From Lachnospiraceae bacterium (lineage in GTDB: Bacteria > Bacillota > Clostridia > Lachnospirales > Lachnospiraceae): a stretch of 32,335 nucleotides of DNA. Each line of letters opens with the position of its first letter. The first letter of the stretch is position 1. The notes below the pieces were generated by a model. It was given only the letters and a program-made list of their open reading frames with translations. It searched no databases and was not told the origin of the DNA. A program made the translations under genes and the position numbers. The DNA lies in assembly GCA_014804285.1 (NCBI GenBank), contig JAAVAA010000040.1, forward strand, positions 15,097 through 47,431, in the 5' to 3' direction. Below are positions 15,338-23,887 of this stretch, one piece after another.

Positions 15338-15646
15338 ATGAAAGAAGACAAACTAAACGAGGATATTGTCGTAACGACGGAGGAGGCTTTAAAGAATGCA
15401 ATAAAAGCTGGATATGGAACCATTTATATCAGAGGAGATTGTGCAAACGAAGTTGCAGGAAATATTAGACATAATAATACAGGAAATGCGCTTGCTAATG
15501 CTGGAATGGTACTTGGTCTCCTCTGCACTCCACTTTTTGTAGCAAGTGTTGCGGGAAAATTGCTAACGAAGGATATGTCAAAATATAAAATTATAGAGGT
15601 TAGCAATGATAATGTGCTAGTTAAACACAAATCAATTATAGAGTAG
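15338..15646 (+). CDS. small membrane-associated protein, unknown
   Basis: A 102-aa protein, start ATG after GAAGGAG. Residues about 1-45 are polar (VTTEEALKNAIKAGYGTIYI), a hydrophobic segment at about 50-75 (GMVLGLLCTPLFVASVAGKL) could cross the membrane once, and the end is a short strand-rich tail. Family not recognised. It heads a run of co-oriented A+T-rich genes of unknown role (to 18447), with its own promoter. Confidence 0.65.
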   Translation: MKEDKLNEDIVVTTEEALKNAIKAGYGTIYIRGDCANEVAGNIRHNNTGNALANAGMVLGLLCTPLFVASVAGKLLTKDMSKYKIIEVSNDNVLVKHKSIIE

Positions 15647-15755
15647 ATGTGGAGAAAGAAACAGAAATTGGGTTAAGATCAATCTAAAGATAAGGAATGA
15701 CTTGATTGGCATGCCAATGTGCTATTCCCTAAATTATGGAAGAAGGGACAGATAT

Positions 15756-15998
15756 ATGGGATTTTTTGATAAGTTAGATAAATTTATTAATGGAACGAGC
15801 GATCTTATTGCTAAAGTAGGGGAGCAAACCGCAAAGCAAATTAATAATATGAGCGATGAAGAACTTGATAAAAGGCATTCTGTATCGGCAGATGAAATGA
15901 GAATGAAGGCAGCTATGTTGCAAGTGCAGTCTGAAATGTTGAAAATGAAAAAGGAAGAACGAGAGATGCAGATGAAAAAAGAAGAACAGGAGATGTAG
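15756..15998 (+). CDS. short coiled-coil protein, possibly amber-truncated
   Basis: An 80-aa protein starting MGFFDKLDKF at an ATG preceded by AAGAAGGGA; an upstream in-frame ATG at 15702 has no site. The front half is amphipathic (LDKFINGTSDLIAKVGEQ) and the rear is a Met/Glu/Lys/Gln-rich coiled coil (SEMLKMKKEEREMQMKKEEQ). It stops at TAG 15996-15998 but the same composition continues in frame beyond it (next entry). Function unknown. Confidence 0.6.
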   Translation: MGFFDKLDKFINGTSDLIAKVGEQTAKQINNMSDEELDKRHSVSADEMRMKAAMLQVQSEMLKMKKEEREMQMKKEEQEM

Positions 15999-16091
15999 GC
16001 TGAAATAATGTAGATGAAACAAGAGCAGCATCATATAAATAATGAAAAGTATAGACTGGATAATAATTTTGTAAATGCTATATTGCGATAA
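15996..16091 (+). pseudogene. in-frame continuation of the coiled-coil gene past two amber codons
   Basis: After TAG at 15996 the frame reads AEIM, a second TAG at 16011-16013, then MKQEQHHINNEKYRLDNNF and a final TAA at 16089-16091. Both TAG codons sit where a glutamine (CAG) would fit the coiled-coil pattern, giving a 111-aa product if read. Either two C-to-T changes have broken the gene or the ambers are read through. Intact genes in this window end in TAG, so general recoding is unlikely. Confidence 0.55.
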
Positions 16092-16170
16092 AGAAATATT
16101 TTTGGTAGAGATTAAATCAGCATAGTCTAAAACTGGCATAGAAATTATGTTACAGTGAGGAGAAAATATT

Positions 16171-16608
16171 ATGGTGGTAACCTATAAAAAGCAACATAAA
16201 AAATTTAACTTCTTCTTTAAAATTAGTATGGTATTTCTAATTATTGGAATAGTACTACATATCCTTGATTGGACATTTTGGGGAGAATTAAGTTATTTTG
16301 CCTGCTGTGCTGTAATGCTAGTGGGAATAGTATATATTATATTGCACCACATCACATATTTTACTGGTAAAAAAATTGAACGTGTAATTAGCTTGCTTTT
16401 TTATACCGGCATAGCATGTTTGATGTTGAGACTGATTTCATTTTTAATTTTTAAAGAAGATTATTATGTGGGTATAAGTCCATTCATGGAAGTTCACAGT
16501 ATAGTTATTTCTAGTTTGAAAATTGGTACAATTTTTCTACCTTTATCGGTGGTAATTATGCTATTGAAATATAAAAAGCTATTTAAATTTTTGAACTTAT
16601 TCTCTTAG
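16171..16608 (+). CDS. four-helix membrane protein, unknown
   Basis: A 145-aa hydrophobic protein, ATG after GAGGAG. Four probable membrane segments: about 15-33 (ISMVFLIIGIVLHIL), 42-60 (FACCAVMLVGIVYIILHH), 72-92 (VISLLFYTGIACLMLRLISF) and 113-133 (LKIGTIFLPLSVVIMLL), with a basic N-terminus (KKQHKKF), suggesting inside-first topology. No family recognised. It lies in the same A+T-rich run as the coiled-coil gene. Confidence 0.75.
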   Translation: MVVTYKKQHKKFNFFFKISMVFLIIGIVLHILDWTFWGELSYFACCAVMLVGIVYIILHHITYFTGKKIERVISLLFYTGIACLMLRLISFLIFKEDYYVGISPFMEVHSIVISSLKIGTIFLPLSVVIMLLKYKKLFKFLNLFS

Positions 16609-16935
16609 ATAATTTCAAAGTTAGTATTGAAGATCAGAATATCCGAAAGGATATGAGAAACGAATAGGAGAGGGGATAATGGAAATTGATGTTATTACAC
16701 AGAGAAATAGATGTACTTATAGAGAATAGGCAATGCTTTCGAACATCAGACTCTGCTTGGTATCATGCCACAGGATTACCAATATTTATATGCAACTATT
16801 GATATACAGATGCGAATTAGGTTGAAGGGAGTTATTCTTAGATGTCCTTACCACTATACACATAAAAAAGAATAAGTTAGTTCATAAGCAATGACTTTTA
16901 CCTACAAACTTATTATATTAGGAGGAAGAAGAAAG
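16609..16935. other. intergenic stretch with a possible leader peptide
   Basis: No full gene. A 16-codon frame (16679-16729, MEIDVITQRNRC...) sits behind an excellent GGAGAGGGG site and could be a leader peptide or the stub of a broken gene; frames after its TAG stay short. The ribosome site GGAGG of the lipoprotein gene is at 16921-16925. Confidence 0.4.
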
Positions 16936-18447
16936 ATGTCAAAAAAAATAATATGTTTAATTCTAGCAATAGGAGTGGCTATATCATTATTAGCCTGTGG
17001 AGATGATAAATCGGAATTGTATGAATGTTCAGTTGATGGTTGCACTGAACAAGTATACAAAAATGGCTTATGTCCAGATCATTATGTCGAAATTAATGGT
17101 GAGTTAGATGTCAATGATGCAGAAGAGAAAACAATTGAAAAAGAAAGAAAAGAGGCTGCATACAAGGTAAGTACTACTGAAAATGATACCGACATTGGCT
17201 TGAAAAATATAAAGTTTGACACAGCAAAAGGAGATTTAAGTAATACAGAAAAACTGGTAGCCGAATACTTTAATAAAGATTATTTGTTTGTAAATAGCAT
17301 CGAGGCTTTACAGCGGTATAATAAGATATTTGATGGTTCTCTTATTCAGAGTTATGTATATATTGATAAGGTTATTTCGTATGAGGGTGATGATTATAAA
17401 TTACTTGTGTATCTAATAAATAATTCAAATGAATTGGCATATGAGTACACTGGTGAGACATTTGCTATGCCATCACGTAGAATGATTATTTCTGGAACTA
17501 CTGGTGATAGTAGATTTATTGAGGGCGATATCATTCAGATTAATGGCCGATATCTTGGGGTTACAACGGAAACTGTAGATGGCGAGAGTATTACTGTCCC
17601 TAATATTAATGTATATAAGGCTTATATGTATGATCCTAATGATGAAGCAGGTTGGTGGTATGTTGAGACACCCTCAAGATTTGACAAATTACAAGTGAAA
17701 GAAATTGCAAAATGTATTTTTGGCGATAATATAACGATACGAAATGATGAACCAGCCGACTATGGTGTTGAATCTGAAGATTACTACGGTTCTGATATAG
17801 AGAATTATAATGGTCCATGTTATGTATGTGAATTAGATAATCAGTCGAATGCTAAGTTCTCAAAGTATTTCTTCAATGAACGTTATGGAACAATGACTGA
17901 TGCAGTTCATGATAATTATGAATTGTCATTTTCAGGTGATTTCAAGCATTTTTATTTATTTATGTATGATGGAGGGATGGAAACTCTCACTCTTGAGTAT
18001 TATGACAATAATTTGAATAAGATATGGAAAAGAGAGTTTGAAAACACATCATCAGCTTCATATGATGTTACAAAAAATAATATATATCTTGTAGCAAATA
18101 ATGAATTCTATGTAATTAATACTGAAACTGGGGAAGACACATTTGCAAGTACATATATTGGAGACAAGCTTGACATAAGAAAATTCGAGAATGGTGTATT
18201 AACAATTTCTGATAAAAAAGCAGACGCATTTATGTATATGGGGCTAGACGGAAATGTTTTGTGGAGAGCAGATGCCAATGATGATATTCCAGAATATTCA
18301 TTTATTCAAGCTCAGGAAATTAATGATAGAATAGTTCTTTCAATAGAATCTTATGGTTCTTCTTATTATTATGTAATTGATAAAAATGATGGAACAATAA
18401 TATATAGTGGCTCTGTAGACACGCCTAACTTTAGACAGTATGGTTAA
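16936..18447 (+). CDS. lipoprotein with a Cys/His motif and propeller-like C-terminus
   Basis: A 503-aa predicted lipoprotein. The signal peptide MSKKIICLILAIGVAISLLAC ends in a lipobox (SLLAC), with Cys21 as the lipidation site. Just after it, C31-x4-C36-x9-C46-x2-H49 (YECSVDGCTEQVY, NGLCPDH) looks like a small metal-binding knuckle found in some Clostridia surface lipoproteins. The middle resembles an OB-like module (SYVYIDKVISYEGDD), and residues about 340-500 show repeated strand-turn units (LYYDNNLNKIWKRE, GLDGNVLWRADAN, VIDKNDGTIIYSGS) of a PQQ/WD-like propeller. It would sit outside the cell on the membrane. ATG 16936 is set by GGAGG and the signal peptide. Low GC compared with the neighbours suggests transfer. 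Function unknown. Confidence 0.82.
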   Translation: MSKKIICLILAIGVAISLLACGDDKSELYECSVDGCTEQVYKNGLCPDHYVEINGELDVNDAEEKTIEKERKEAAYKVSTTENDTDIGLKNIKFDTAKGDLSNTEKLVAEYFNKDYLFVNSIEALQRYNKIFDGSLIQSYVYIDKVISYEGDDYKLLVYLINNSNELAYEYTGETFAMPSRRMIISGTTGDSRFIEGDIIQINGRYLGVTTETVDGESITVPNINVYKAYMYDPNDEAGWWYVETPSRFDKLQVKEIAKCIFGDNITIRNDEPADYGVESEDYYGSDIENYNGPCYVCELDNQSNAKFSKYFFNERYGTMTDAVHDNYELSFSGDFKHFYLFMYDGGMETLTLEYYDNNLNKIWKREFENTSSASYDVTKNNIYLVANNEFYVINTETGEDTFASTYIGDKLDIRKFENGVLTISDKKADAFMYMGLDGNVLWRADANDDIPEYSFIQAQEINDRIVLSIESYGSSYYYVIDKNDGTIIYSGSVDTPNFRQYG

Positions 18448-18470
18448 TTAGAATATAAAATTGGGAAATG

Positions 18471-18498
18471 GGTGAGATGTTCTTGATGAACACTCACC
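18471..18498 (+). terminator. hairpin after the lipoprotein gene
   Basis: GGTGAGATGTTC (18471-18482) pairs with GAACACTCACC (18488-18498), 11 pairs with one bulged base and a 5-base loop. The T-run after it is poor (TAATTGCTTATG), so termination may be partial. Confidence 0.5.
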
Positions 18499-19050
18499 TA
18501 ATTGCTTATGTGACACGGGGCAAAGGAATCAGCATCAAAGAAATACTATAACCCAATTGAGGATTTGGTAGGGTAAAATATGAAAACATACATTCTCTTA
18601 TAATGTTCTGTTGTTAAAATCCATACCACATTGTTATCGAATACATTAGGAAAATATTAATCTTTTTCAGCATAACAATTAATTTTATATATGTTGCATT
18701 ATTCATCTGGTACGTTTTAAGTGTTCATAAATATCGTCTGTCAGGTAAACATTATCTCGATTTACATTTATTTTCAATTAAATTCATTTTCTTGCTTTAA
18801 TTCTGATCGGTCAGAAAAATCATAATCTATTTTTATTGGGTACACAATTCCGAAAAAGAAAATTAAAAAAAGAACTGACTATATTGTCAGATACCTTACC
18901 TCATTCATATAGCTTCCACATAAACATGAACAAGTTTTTTTACACCGTATATGATGTGTATAAAAAGATATATTCTATAAATAGTGCTAGATGACAGATA
19001 GCCAACGGTAGTCTATGATGTGATGAATGTAAAAGGGAAGGAGGGAACTA
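18499..19050. other. gene-poor A+T-rich stretch
   Basis: Over 500 bases with no supportable gene. Short inverted repeats occur (CTGATCGGTCAG near 18805; TGAC...GTCA near 18876) and TATAAA near 18977 may be a -10 for the small peptide gene at 19051. Nothing else was recognised. Confidence 0.45.
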
Positions 19051-19167
19051 ATGGGGAAAACAAAAGTAGTAGAAAGTATTTTAAAAATAATTTCGGCACT
19101 GGTTGCCGCAGCCATGTCTGTTGTCAAATTATTTGATACCATTAACAAGACAAAAAAGGAAGCGTAA
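19051..19167 (+). CDS. 38-aa hydrophobic peptide
   Basis: A very short gene with a near-perfect ribosome site (AAGGAGGG) seven bases before ATG. The product begins MGKTKVVESILKIISAL, has a hydrophobic core (LVAAAMSVVKLF) of about 20 residues and a basic end (NKTKKEA), so it may be a single membrane helix or an amphipathic helix. Short hydrophobic peptides with such shape include type I toxins, holin-like and regulatory peptides; which applies here cannot be told. It precedes the DUF932 gene by 105 bases on the same strand. Confidence 0.6.
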   Translation: MGKTKVVESILKIISALVAAAMSVVKLFDTINKTKKEA

Positions 19168-19272
19168 CAGAATAAATGACTTAGTAAGAGGATTTCCATG
19201 TGGAAATCCATTGTTTATTTATTATTCCGTTGCGTTAATCAGAAAAATGAAAGTGATAAGGAGAGATTTGAA

Positions 19273-20205
19273 ATGGCACATATGATTGAACAGATGTTTT
19301 CGGTAAGGGAAAAACCATGGCATGGGCTTGGCACTATTGTTATGGAAGCACCAGCATCAGCAGATGCACTCCGGCTTGCAGGGCTGGGCTGGAATGTGGT
19401 GCAGGAGCCGATCTATACTAGTTCAAAAGAGAAAGTGGAGGGGTATAAATTAAATATAAGGGATTCTGACAGGAAAGTGCTGGGTGTGGTATCCGACCGC
19501 TACAGGGTAGTACAAAACGTGGATGCATTTAGTTTTACTGATGGACTACTCGGACAGGGTGTCCGCTATGAGACTGCTGGATCATTACAGAATGGCAAAA
19601 GGGTATGGCTTCTCGCAAAGCTTCCGAAAGAATATATCATCGCAGGGGAAAGGGTCAGCCCCTATCTTGTTTTTTCCAACACCCATGATGGTTCAAGCTC
19701 TGTAAAGGTAGCCATTACCCCGGTAAGAGTAGTCTGCAATAATACGCTCAATTTAGCATTAGACACAGCAAAAAGGAGTTTTTCTATGATCCATACAGGG
19801 AATGTGCAGGACAAGATACAGGAAGCAAAGGATACGCTCTTCATGACAGAAAAGTACATGGATAATCTGGGCGTTGAATTTGAGCAGCTCCGTAGGCAGA
19901 AAGTGACAGACGCACAGGTGAAGGAATATGTTGAACTTTTATTACCAATGGAGGAAGAGCCTACTGCAATGCAGGTTAAGAACACCCAGCGACTTCGCCA
20001 GGATATGATGAAGCGGTATTATGATGCACCTGACCTGCAGAAAGTGGGGAACAATGCATACAGGTTCATTAATGCGGTGTCAGACTTTGCGACACACAGC
20101 GCACCTTTACGCAGGACTGCAAATTATAATGAGAACCTGTTTGCACGTACGGTTGACGGAAACCCATTGATCGACAAGGCATACCAGCTTGTGAAGGCTG
20201 CCTGA
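19273..20205 (+). CDS. DUF932 (YfjQ-like) plasmid/phage protein
   Basis: A 310-aa protein of the DUF932 / phage-plasmid TIGR03299-type family, common on plasmids, prophages and conjugative elements; biochemical role not established. It opens with the typical REKPWHGLGTIV, contains SDRYRVVQNVDAF, FSNTHDGSSSVKVAITPVRV and VCNNTLNLAL, all usual for the family, and ends near normal length. Start ATG 19273 follows AAGGAGAG; upstream in-frame codons lack a site. It leads a block of recombination genes, which suggests work on element DNA. Confidence 0.9.
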   Translation: MAHMIEQMFSVREKPWHGLGTIVMEAPASADALRLAGLGWNVVQEPIYTSSKEKVEGYKLNIRDSDRKVLGVVSDRYRVVQNVDAFSFTDGLLGQGVRYETAGSLQNGKRVWLLAKLPKEYIIAGERVSPYLVFSNTHDGSSSVKVAITPVRVVCNNTLNLALDTAKRSFSMIHTGNVQDKIQEAKDTLFMTEKYMDNLGVEFEQLRRQKVTDAQVKEYVELLLPMEEEPTAMQVKNTQRLRQDMMKRYYDAPDLQKVGNNAYRFINAVSDFATHSAPLRRTANYNENLFARTVDGNPLIDKAYQLVKAA

Positions 20206-20501
20206 CCAGCAGATGCAATGGAAAAGTATATGCAGTGCTGATGGAGATTACTGATCGTGAAGTGTTTGGTGTATATATTGAAAGGTCTAAAACCTTTTGG
20301 CCTTATGGAAACGGAAAGGGAAATAGCATATCACGAAACAAGAACTGGGAAATATATGCATCACAAAACAAGAATTTCTGTACCAGACAGCATATATGGA
20401 AAGGAAAAAGAAATAAAAATGACAGAGGTATGGGGATAGTGGAGACTGTTCTGGTCTTTCACTATCCTCATTATCTTTGTGGTGAAAAAAGGAGGCATAT
20501 T
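20206..20501 (+). other. gap with a doubtful small gene and a hairpin
   Basis: A 44-codon frame (ATG 20305 to TAG 20437-20439, METEREIAYHETRTGK...) has protein-like composition but no ribosome site, so it is not called. GGGGATAGTG (20432-20441) pairs with CACTATCCTC (20460-20469), one G-U pair, ending about 20 bases before the AAGGAGG site of the exonuclease gene; it may affect its translation. Confidence 0.4.
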
Positions 20502-21431
20502 ATGTTTGAAAAAATACCATTGGCAGGAGTAGATCATACTGGATGGCTTCATCTAAGGAAAACTGGCATCGGGGGTTCTGATGCAGGTGCAATCTGTGGC
20601 GTAAACCCTTACAGCAGTGCAATGAAGGTTTTTAAAGATAAGACCAGTGATGAAGTTGAGGCTCAGGAAAATGAAGCAATCAGAATCGGGCATGACCTTG
20701 AGGATTATGTTGCACAGAGATTTACTGAAGCGACAGGATTAAAGGTGAGGAAATCAAATTATATGTATCGGAGCGTGGAGCATCCGTTCATGATCGCAGA
20801 TGTTGACCGATTTGTAGTCGGGGAGGATGCAGGTCTGGAATGCAAGACAGCCAGCGCTTATAATGCGGACAAATGGGCAGATGGTAATATTCCGCTTCAT
20901 TATATTATGCAGTGTTACCATTATATGGCGGTCACTGGGAAACGCACATGGTACATAGCGGCGGTCATCTTAGGCAGGGAATTTACATACCGGAAATTAG
21001 AATGGGATGATGCATTGGTGGAGCGTCTGATAGCCATAGAGGATAATTTTTGGAATAACCATGTCATCTCGGGAACTATCCCGCCACCGGATGGAAGCAA
21101 GGCTTGTGATGAGGTGATCCAGCAGTATTTCCATACGGCGAAAAAGGAAAGCATAATTAAGCTGGTAGGGTTTGATGAAAAACTGAGAAGACGTGAGGAG
21201 CTCCTTGGTTTTATTTCTGAATTACAGGAAGAACAGAAACAGATCGAACAGGAAGTGAAGCTGTTCATGCAGGATAACGAATATGCAAACAGTGAACATT
21301 TTCGTGTCTCATGGAAGAACGTTGATTCCACGAAGCTGGACACAGGGCGGATCAAAGAGGAAATACCAGAGATCTATGCGGATTATGGTAAGGTTTCCCA
21401 TTGCAGGAAGTTTGTAGTAAAAGTGGCATAA
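20502..21431 (+). CDS. YqaJ-type viral recombinase/exonuclease
   Basis: Predicted alkaline-type exonuclease (lambda Exo / YqaJ fold), which chews double-stranded ends to give single strands for annealing. Residues fit the family: WLHLRKTGIGGSDAGAI (15-31), IRIGHDLEDYV (60-70), IADVDRF (98-104), the nuclease core GLECKTAS with E113 and K115, and IMQCYHYMAV (135-144). Length 309 aa. A coiled coil lies near 235-265. Start ATG 20502 follows AAGGAGG; a frame reaching back to 20235 is not supported. The Rad52-type gene follows 18 bases later, the classic exonuclease-annealase pairing. Confidence 0.92.
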   Translation: MFEKIPLAGVDHTGWLHLRKTGIGGSDAGAICGVNPYSSAMKVFKDKTSDEVEAQENEAIRIGHDLEDYVAQRFTEATGLKVRKSNYMYRSVEHPFMIADVDRFVVGEDAGLECKTASAYNADKWADGNIPLHYIMQCYHYMAVTGKRTWYIAAVILGREFTYRKLEWDDALVERLIAIEDNFWNNHVISGTIPPPDGSKACDEVIQQYFHTAKKESIIKLVGFDEKLRRREELLGFISELQEEQKQIEQEVKLFMQDNEYANSEHFRVSWKNVDSTKLDTGRIKEEIPEIYADYGKVSHCRKFVVKVA

Positions 21432-21449
21432 AAAGGAAGGGAGAGAAAA

Positions 21450-22199
21450 ATGGAGAAAAATCTGATCAGGCTGCTTAAGGCGGATGAGATCGAATGCAGG
21501 GTGTCCATGATCAATGAAAGAGGCCTGAGCCTTTTGCTCTACAAAGATGCAAGGGTGGACCAGCGCATCCTTGATGAGACATTTGGTCCTTTCGGATGGA
21601 AGAGAAGCCATCAGTGTATTGATGGTAATCTCTATTGTACAGTAGAAATTTTAAATAAAGATACTGGAGAATGGGTATCGAAACAGGATGTCGGAACTAC
21701 TGGTTATACAGAAAAGGAGAAATCGCAGGCATCGGACAGCTTTAAGAGGGCTTGCTTTAACTGGGGGATCGGAAGGGAACTGTATTCTGCCCCTTTCGTA
21801 TGGATACCTGCCGGAAAAGTATCTATACAGGAAAAAGGCGGCAAATTATGCTGTTATGACCATTTTGAGGTCAAGTCCATTGGGTATAACAGTGACAGGG
21901 AAATATCCAGCCTTGTTATCGTAAATGATAAAGGGTCGGCGGTCTATGAACTGAAAGCAAAAGCGGATACTGGGAATAAGAAGGAAAAAGAGTCGCCAAA
22001 GCAGAACCAGAATAAAGTTTTACAGGAAAGCCGCCTTTCCAAGGAGCAGATGGATTCTTTAAAGGCGGAGCTTGGAAGGACTGGTGTTGCGATGGAAGAT
22101 GTCAAGGAGCGGTATAAGATACAGACACCGGAGACAATGGGTGAGGAATTATACAAAAAAGTGATGGCTGCACTGTCAAAGACAAAGTCAGCGGCGTAA
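21450..22199 (+). CDS. Rad52/Rad22-type single-strand annealing protein
   Basis: Predicted annealing protein of the Rad52/22 double-strand break repair family, 249 aa. The conserved core SQASDSFKRACFNWGIGREL (92-111) and the earlier RILDETFGPFGW and TTGYTEKEKS match the family pattern. It would coat the strands made by the upstream exonuclease and pair them. The C-terminal third is charged (TGNKKEKESPKQNQNK), probably a flexible arm. Good GGAAGGGAG ribosome site. DUF5688 follows after 12 bases, so this is an operon. Confidence 0.9.
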   Translation: MEKNLIRLLKADEIECRVSMINERGLSLLLYKDARVDQRILDETFGPFGWKRSHQCIDGNLYCTVEILNKDTGEWVSKQDVGTTGYTEKEKSQASDSFKRACFNWGIGRELYSAPFVWIPAGKVSIQEKGGKLCCYDHFEVKSIGYNSDREISSLVIVNDKGSAVYELKAKADTGNKKEKESPKQNQNKVLQESRLSKEQMDSLKAELGRTGVAMEDVKERYKIQTPETMGEELYKKVMAALSKTKSAA

Positions 22200-22211
22200 A
22201 GGAGGAAAGCA

Positions 22212-23108
22212 ATGGATTATGATGAGTTCAAGGAAGAAGTTTTAAAGGAATTGAGAGAAACGCATGGGGATGGGATGGAAATAACATTATTAAAGGTAAA
22301 GAAGACTAACGGTGCAGATTATGAAGGCGTAAGTTTCCGGGTCAAAGAAGCTGGGGATGGCATAACAGCATCAGCTATTTTCAGGATTGCTCTTCTTTAT
22401 GATGAATATGTTGAGGGGGAAATGGATATCGCTGCCTGTGCAGAGGCATTGTGGGAGGCACATGAAAAGAGTAAGAATCTGGAAGGTCTGCAGCAGTTCG
22501 TGGAAAGCATCCCGAGCTGGGAGACCACCAGAAGGAACGTATACCCGGCTCTGTTGTCAATGGAGAAGAATATAGACCTGCTGCCTAAACTTGTAGTATT
22601 CCCGATGCTGGACCTTGCGGTGATATTTGTCATCCGTAGGGAAATGACTGGTGGCGGAGACAGCATTGTGAAGATCACTACGGAGCTGTTAGAGGATTAT
22701 GGAATCAGCAGGCAGGAGCTTTATGATGCTGCCATGGAAAATTTAAAGAATGATGGTTACTACTTCCAGGACATGGATGATGTTGTGAGAGAAATTTCCC
22801 TGCTGGACGATGCGGAAAAACCAATGGGAACAGGTATGTATATTTTGTCAAATTCATCTAAACTGTATGGGGCTGCAGGGATCTTGGACAAGGATCTGGT
22901 AAATGAATTTGCCAAGGGCAGGGATATGTATATCTTACCTTCATCAGTGCATGAGACAATCTTTGTTTCTACTGAGAAATACTGTGCTGAGGAATTAGAC
23001 CAGATGGTGGCAGAGATCAATGAACTAGAGGTGCTTAAGGAAGAGCGGCTTGTTGACCACTGCTATTTTTATGATGGAAAAACAGGCGAGATCAGGATGA
23101 GACCATGA
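22212..23108 (+). CDS. DUF5688 family protein
   Basis: A 298-aa acidic soluble protein, ATG after AAAGGAGG. It matches my recollection of the DUF5688 family, widespread on Lachnospiraceae mobile elements: MDYDEFKEEVLKEL at the start, FRIALLYDEYVEGEMDI near 60, MLDLAVIFVIRREM near 133, and the late YILSNSSKLYGAAGIL and YILPSSVHETIFV. Function unknown; these proteins usually lie in element backbones beside DUF932 and recombination genes, as here. Confidence 0.85.
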   Translation: MDYDEFKEEVLKELRETHGDGMEITLLKVKKTNGADYEGVSFRVKEAGDGITASAIFRIALLYDEYVEGEMDIAACAEALWEAHEKSKNLEGLQQFVESIPSWETTRRNVYPALLSMEKNIDLLPKLVVFPMLDLAVIFVIRREMTGGGDSIVKITTELLEDYGISRQELYDAAMENLKNDGYYFQDMDDVVREISLLDDAEKPMGTGMYILSNSSKLYGAAGILDKDLVNEFAKGRDMYILPSSVHETIFVSTEKYCAEELDQMVAEINELEVLKEERLVDHCYFYDGKTGEIRMRP

Positions 23109-23180
23109 CCCATAGTGGAAAGGCTGGGGAGATTATTATTTTCCCAGCCTGTAACAAGGGACAAAGTAGGGAGGTTTGCT

Positions 23181-23486
23181 ATGGTGGATCAGGATTATGG
23201 GAGATATAGTGACATATTCATATTTATCCCAGAAAAAAGGCAGGTCATCCGTATTGCCGAAGGGTGTGGTGATAATCTTTTATGGGAAGATATTGAAAAT
23301 GGGTATGTGGATTACATTTACTATGCACAGCATGAACTTAATGTTGATATACCGGAAGTGGACGGTGGGATGGTACTGTTGGAAGAACCGTTGAGGGATA
23401 AGTACCAATGTATGGCAGACTGCATACCGGATGTGCTGGACATGGCATATGGCAGTCGTATAATCAGGTACATAGCATTGGCTTAG
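23181..23486 (+). CDS. small protein of unknown function
   Basis: A 101-aa acidic protein starting MVDQDYGRYSD, chosen because GGGAGG lies six bases before ATG 23181; a GTG at 23115 would add 22 residues without a good site. It contains DIFIFIPEKRQVIRIAEG and VDYIYYAQHELN and looks globular, with no membrane segment. Family not recognised. It follows DUF5688 in the same direction and is probably the last gene of that operon. Confidence 0.65.
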   Translation: MVDQDYGRYSDIFIFIPEKRQVIRIAEGCGDNLLWEDIENGYVDYIYYAQHELNVDIPEVDGGMVLLEEPLRDKYQCMADCIPDVLDMAYGSRIIRYIALA

Positions 23487-23565
23487 GGAGTGTAGCATGG
23501 AAATGAGACGATATTGAGGAATTTGGTGAATGGTGTTACTACAGGGATTTTTAAGGAAAAACGGA

Positions 23566-23594
23566 TTGTGTGTCGGCATATGGTAAGGTATAAT
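23566..23594 (+). promoter_or_regulatory. promoter with perfect -10
   Basis: TTGTGT (23566-23571), 17 bases, TATAAT (23589-23594). It would drive the 56-aa gene and perhaps the Rpn-type gene behind it. Confidence 0.65.
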
Positions 23595-23621
23595 AACCTA
23601 AAATCATAAGAAGATAGAGGG

Positions 23622-23792
23622 ATGGCGGTGGATATGGATAAAGAGAATGACAAGAGAAAAGCCCAAATGGCGCTTGTAGGTATCCTAAGCATGGAAAAAA
23701 GGCTGCCGGAGGATTTCGACTTAAAAAAGGAACTTAATATGGCAAGGGATGAAAAGTATAGCGACTTTGATTTGGAACAGGATATTACGTGA
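23622..23792 (+). CDS. 56-aa protein, antitoxin-like in composition
   Basis: A short charged protein (MAVDMDKENDKRKAQ... MEKRLPEDFDLKKELNMARDEKYSDF). The end resembles the short tails of small antitoxins beginning with an xRLPEDFDxxxEL pattern, but no toxin gene adjoins it. Two starts are possible, 23622 and 23634 (MDKEND); GAGGG and GGTGG lie at imperfect spacing for both. It has its own strong promoter 28 bases upstream. It precedes the Rpn-type gene by 95 bases. Confidence 0.55.
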   Translation: MAVDMDKENDKRKAQMALVGILSMEKRLPEDFDLKKELNMARDEKYSDFDLEQDIT

Positions 23793-23887
23793 TTTCTAGT
23801 TTAAATCAATGCTCTGATGGGTAAAAATTCTATGAAAAAATGATGTTTTATGATATTATGAATACGAGAAGATGTATTTTAAGGTAG

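Noticed and set aside
20305..20439. 44-codon open frame before the exonuclease gene
   Set aside because: Protein-like composition but no ribosome site; its end overlaps a hairpin that precedes the next gene.
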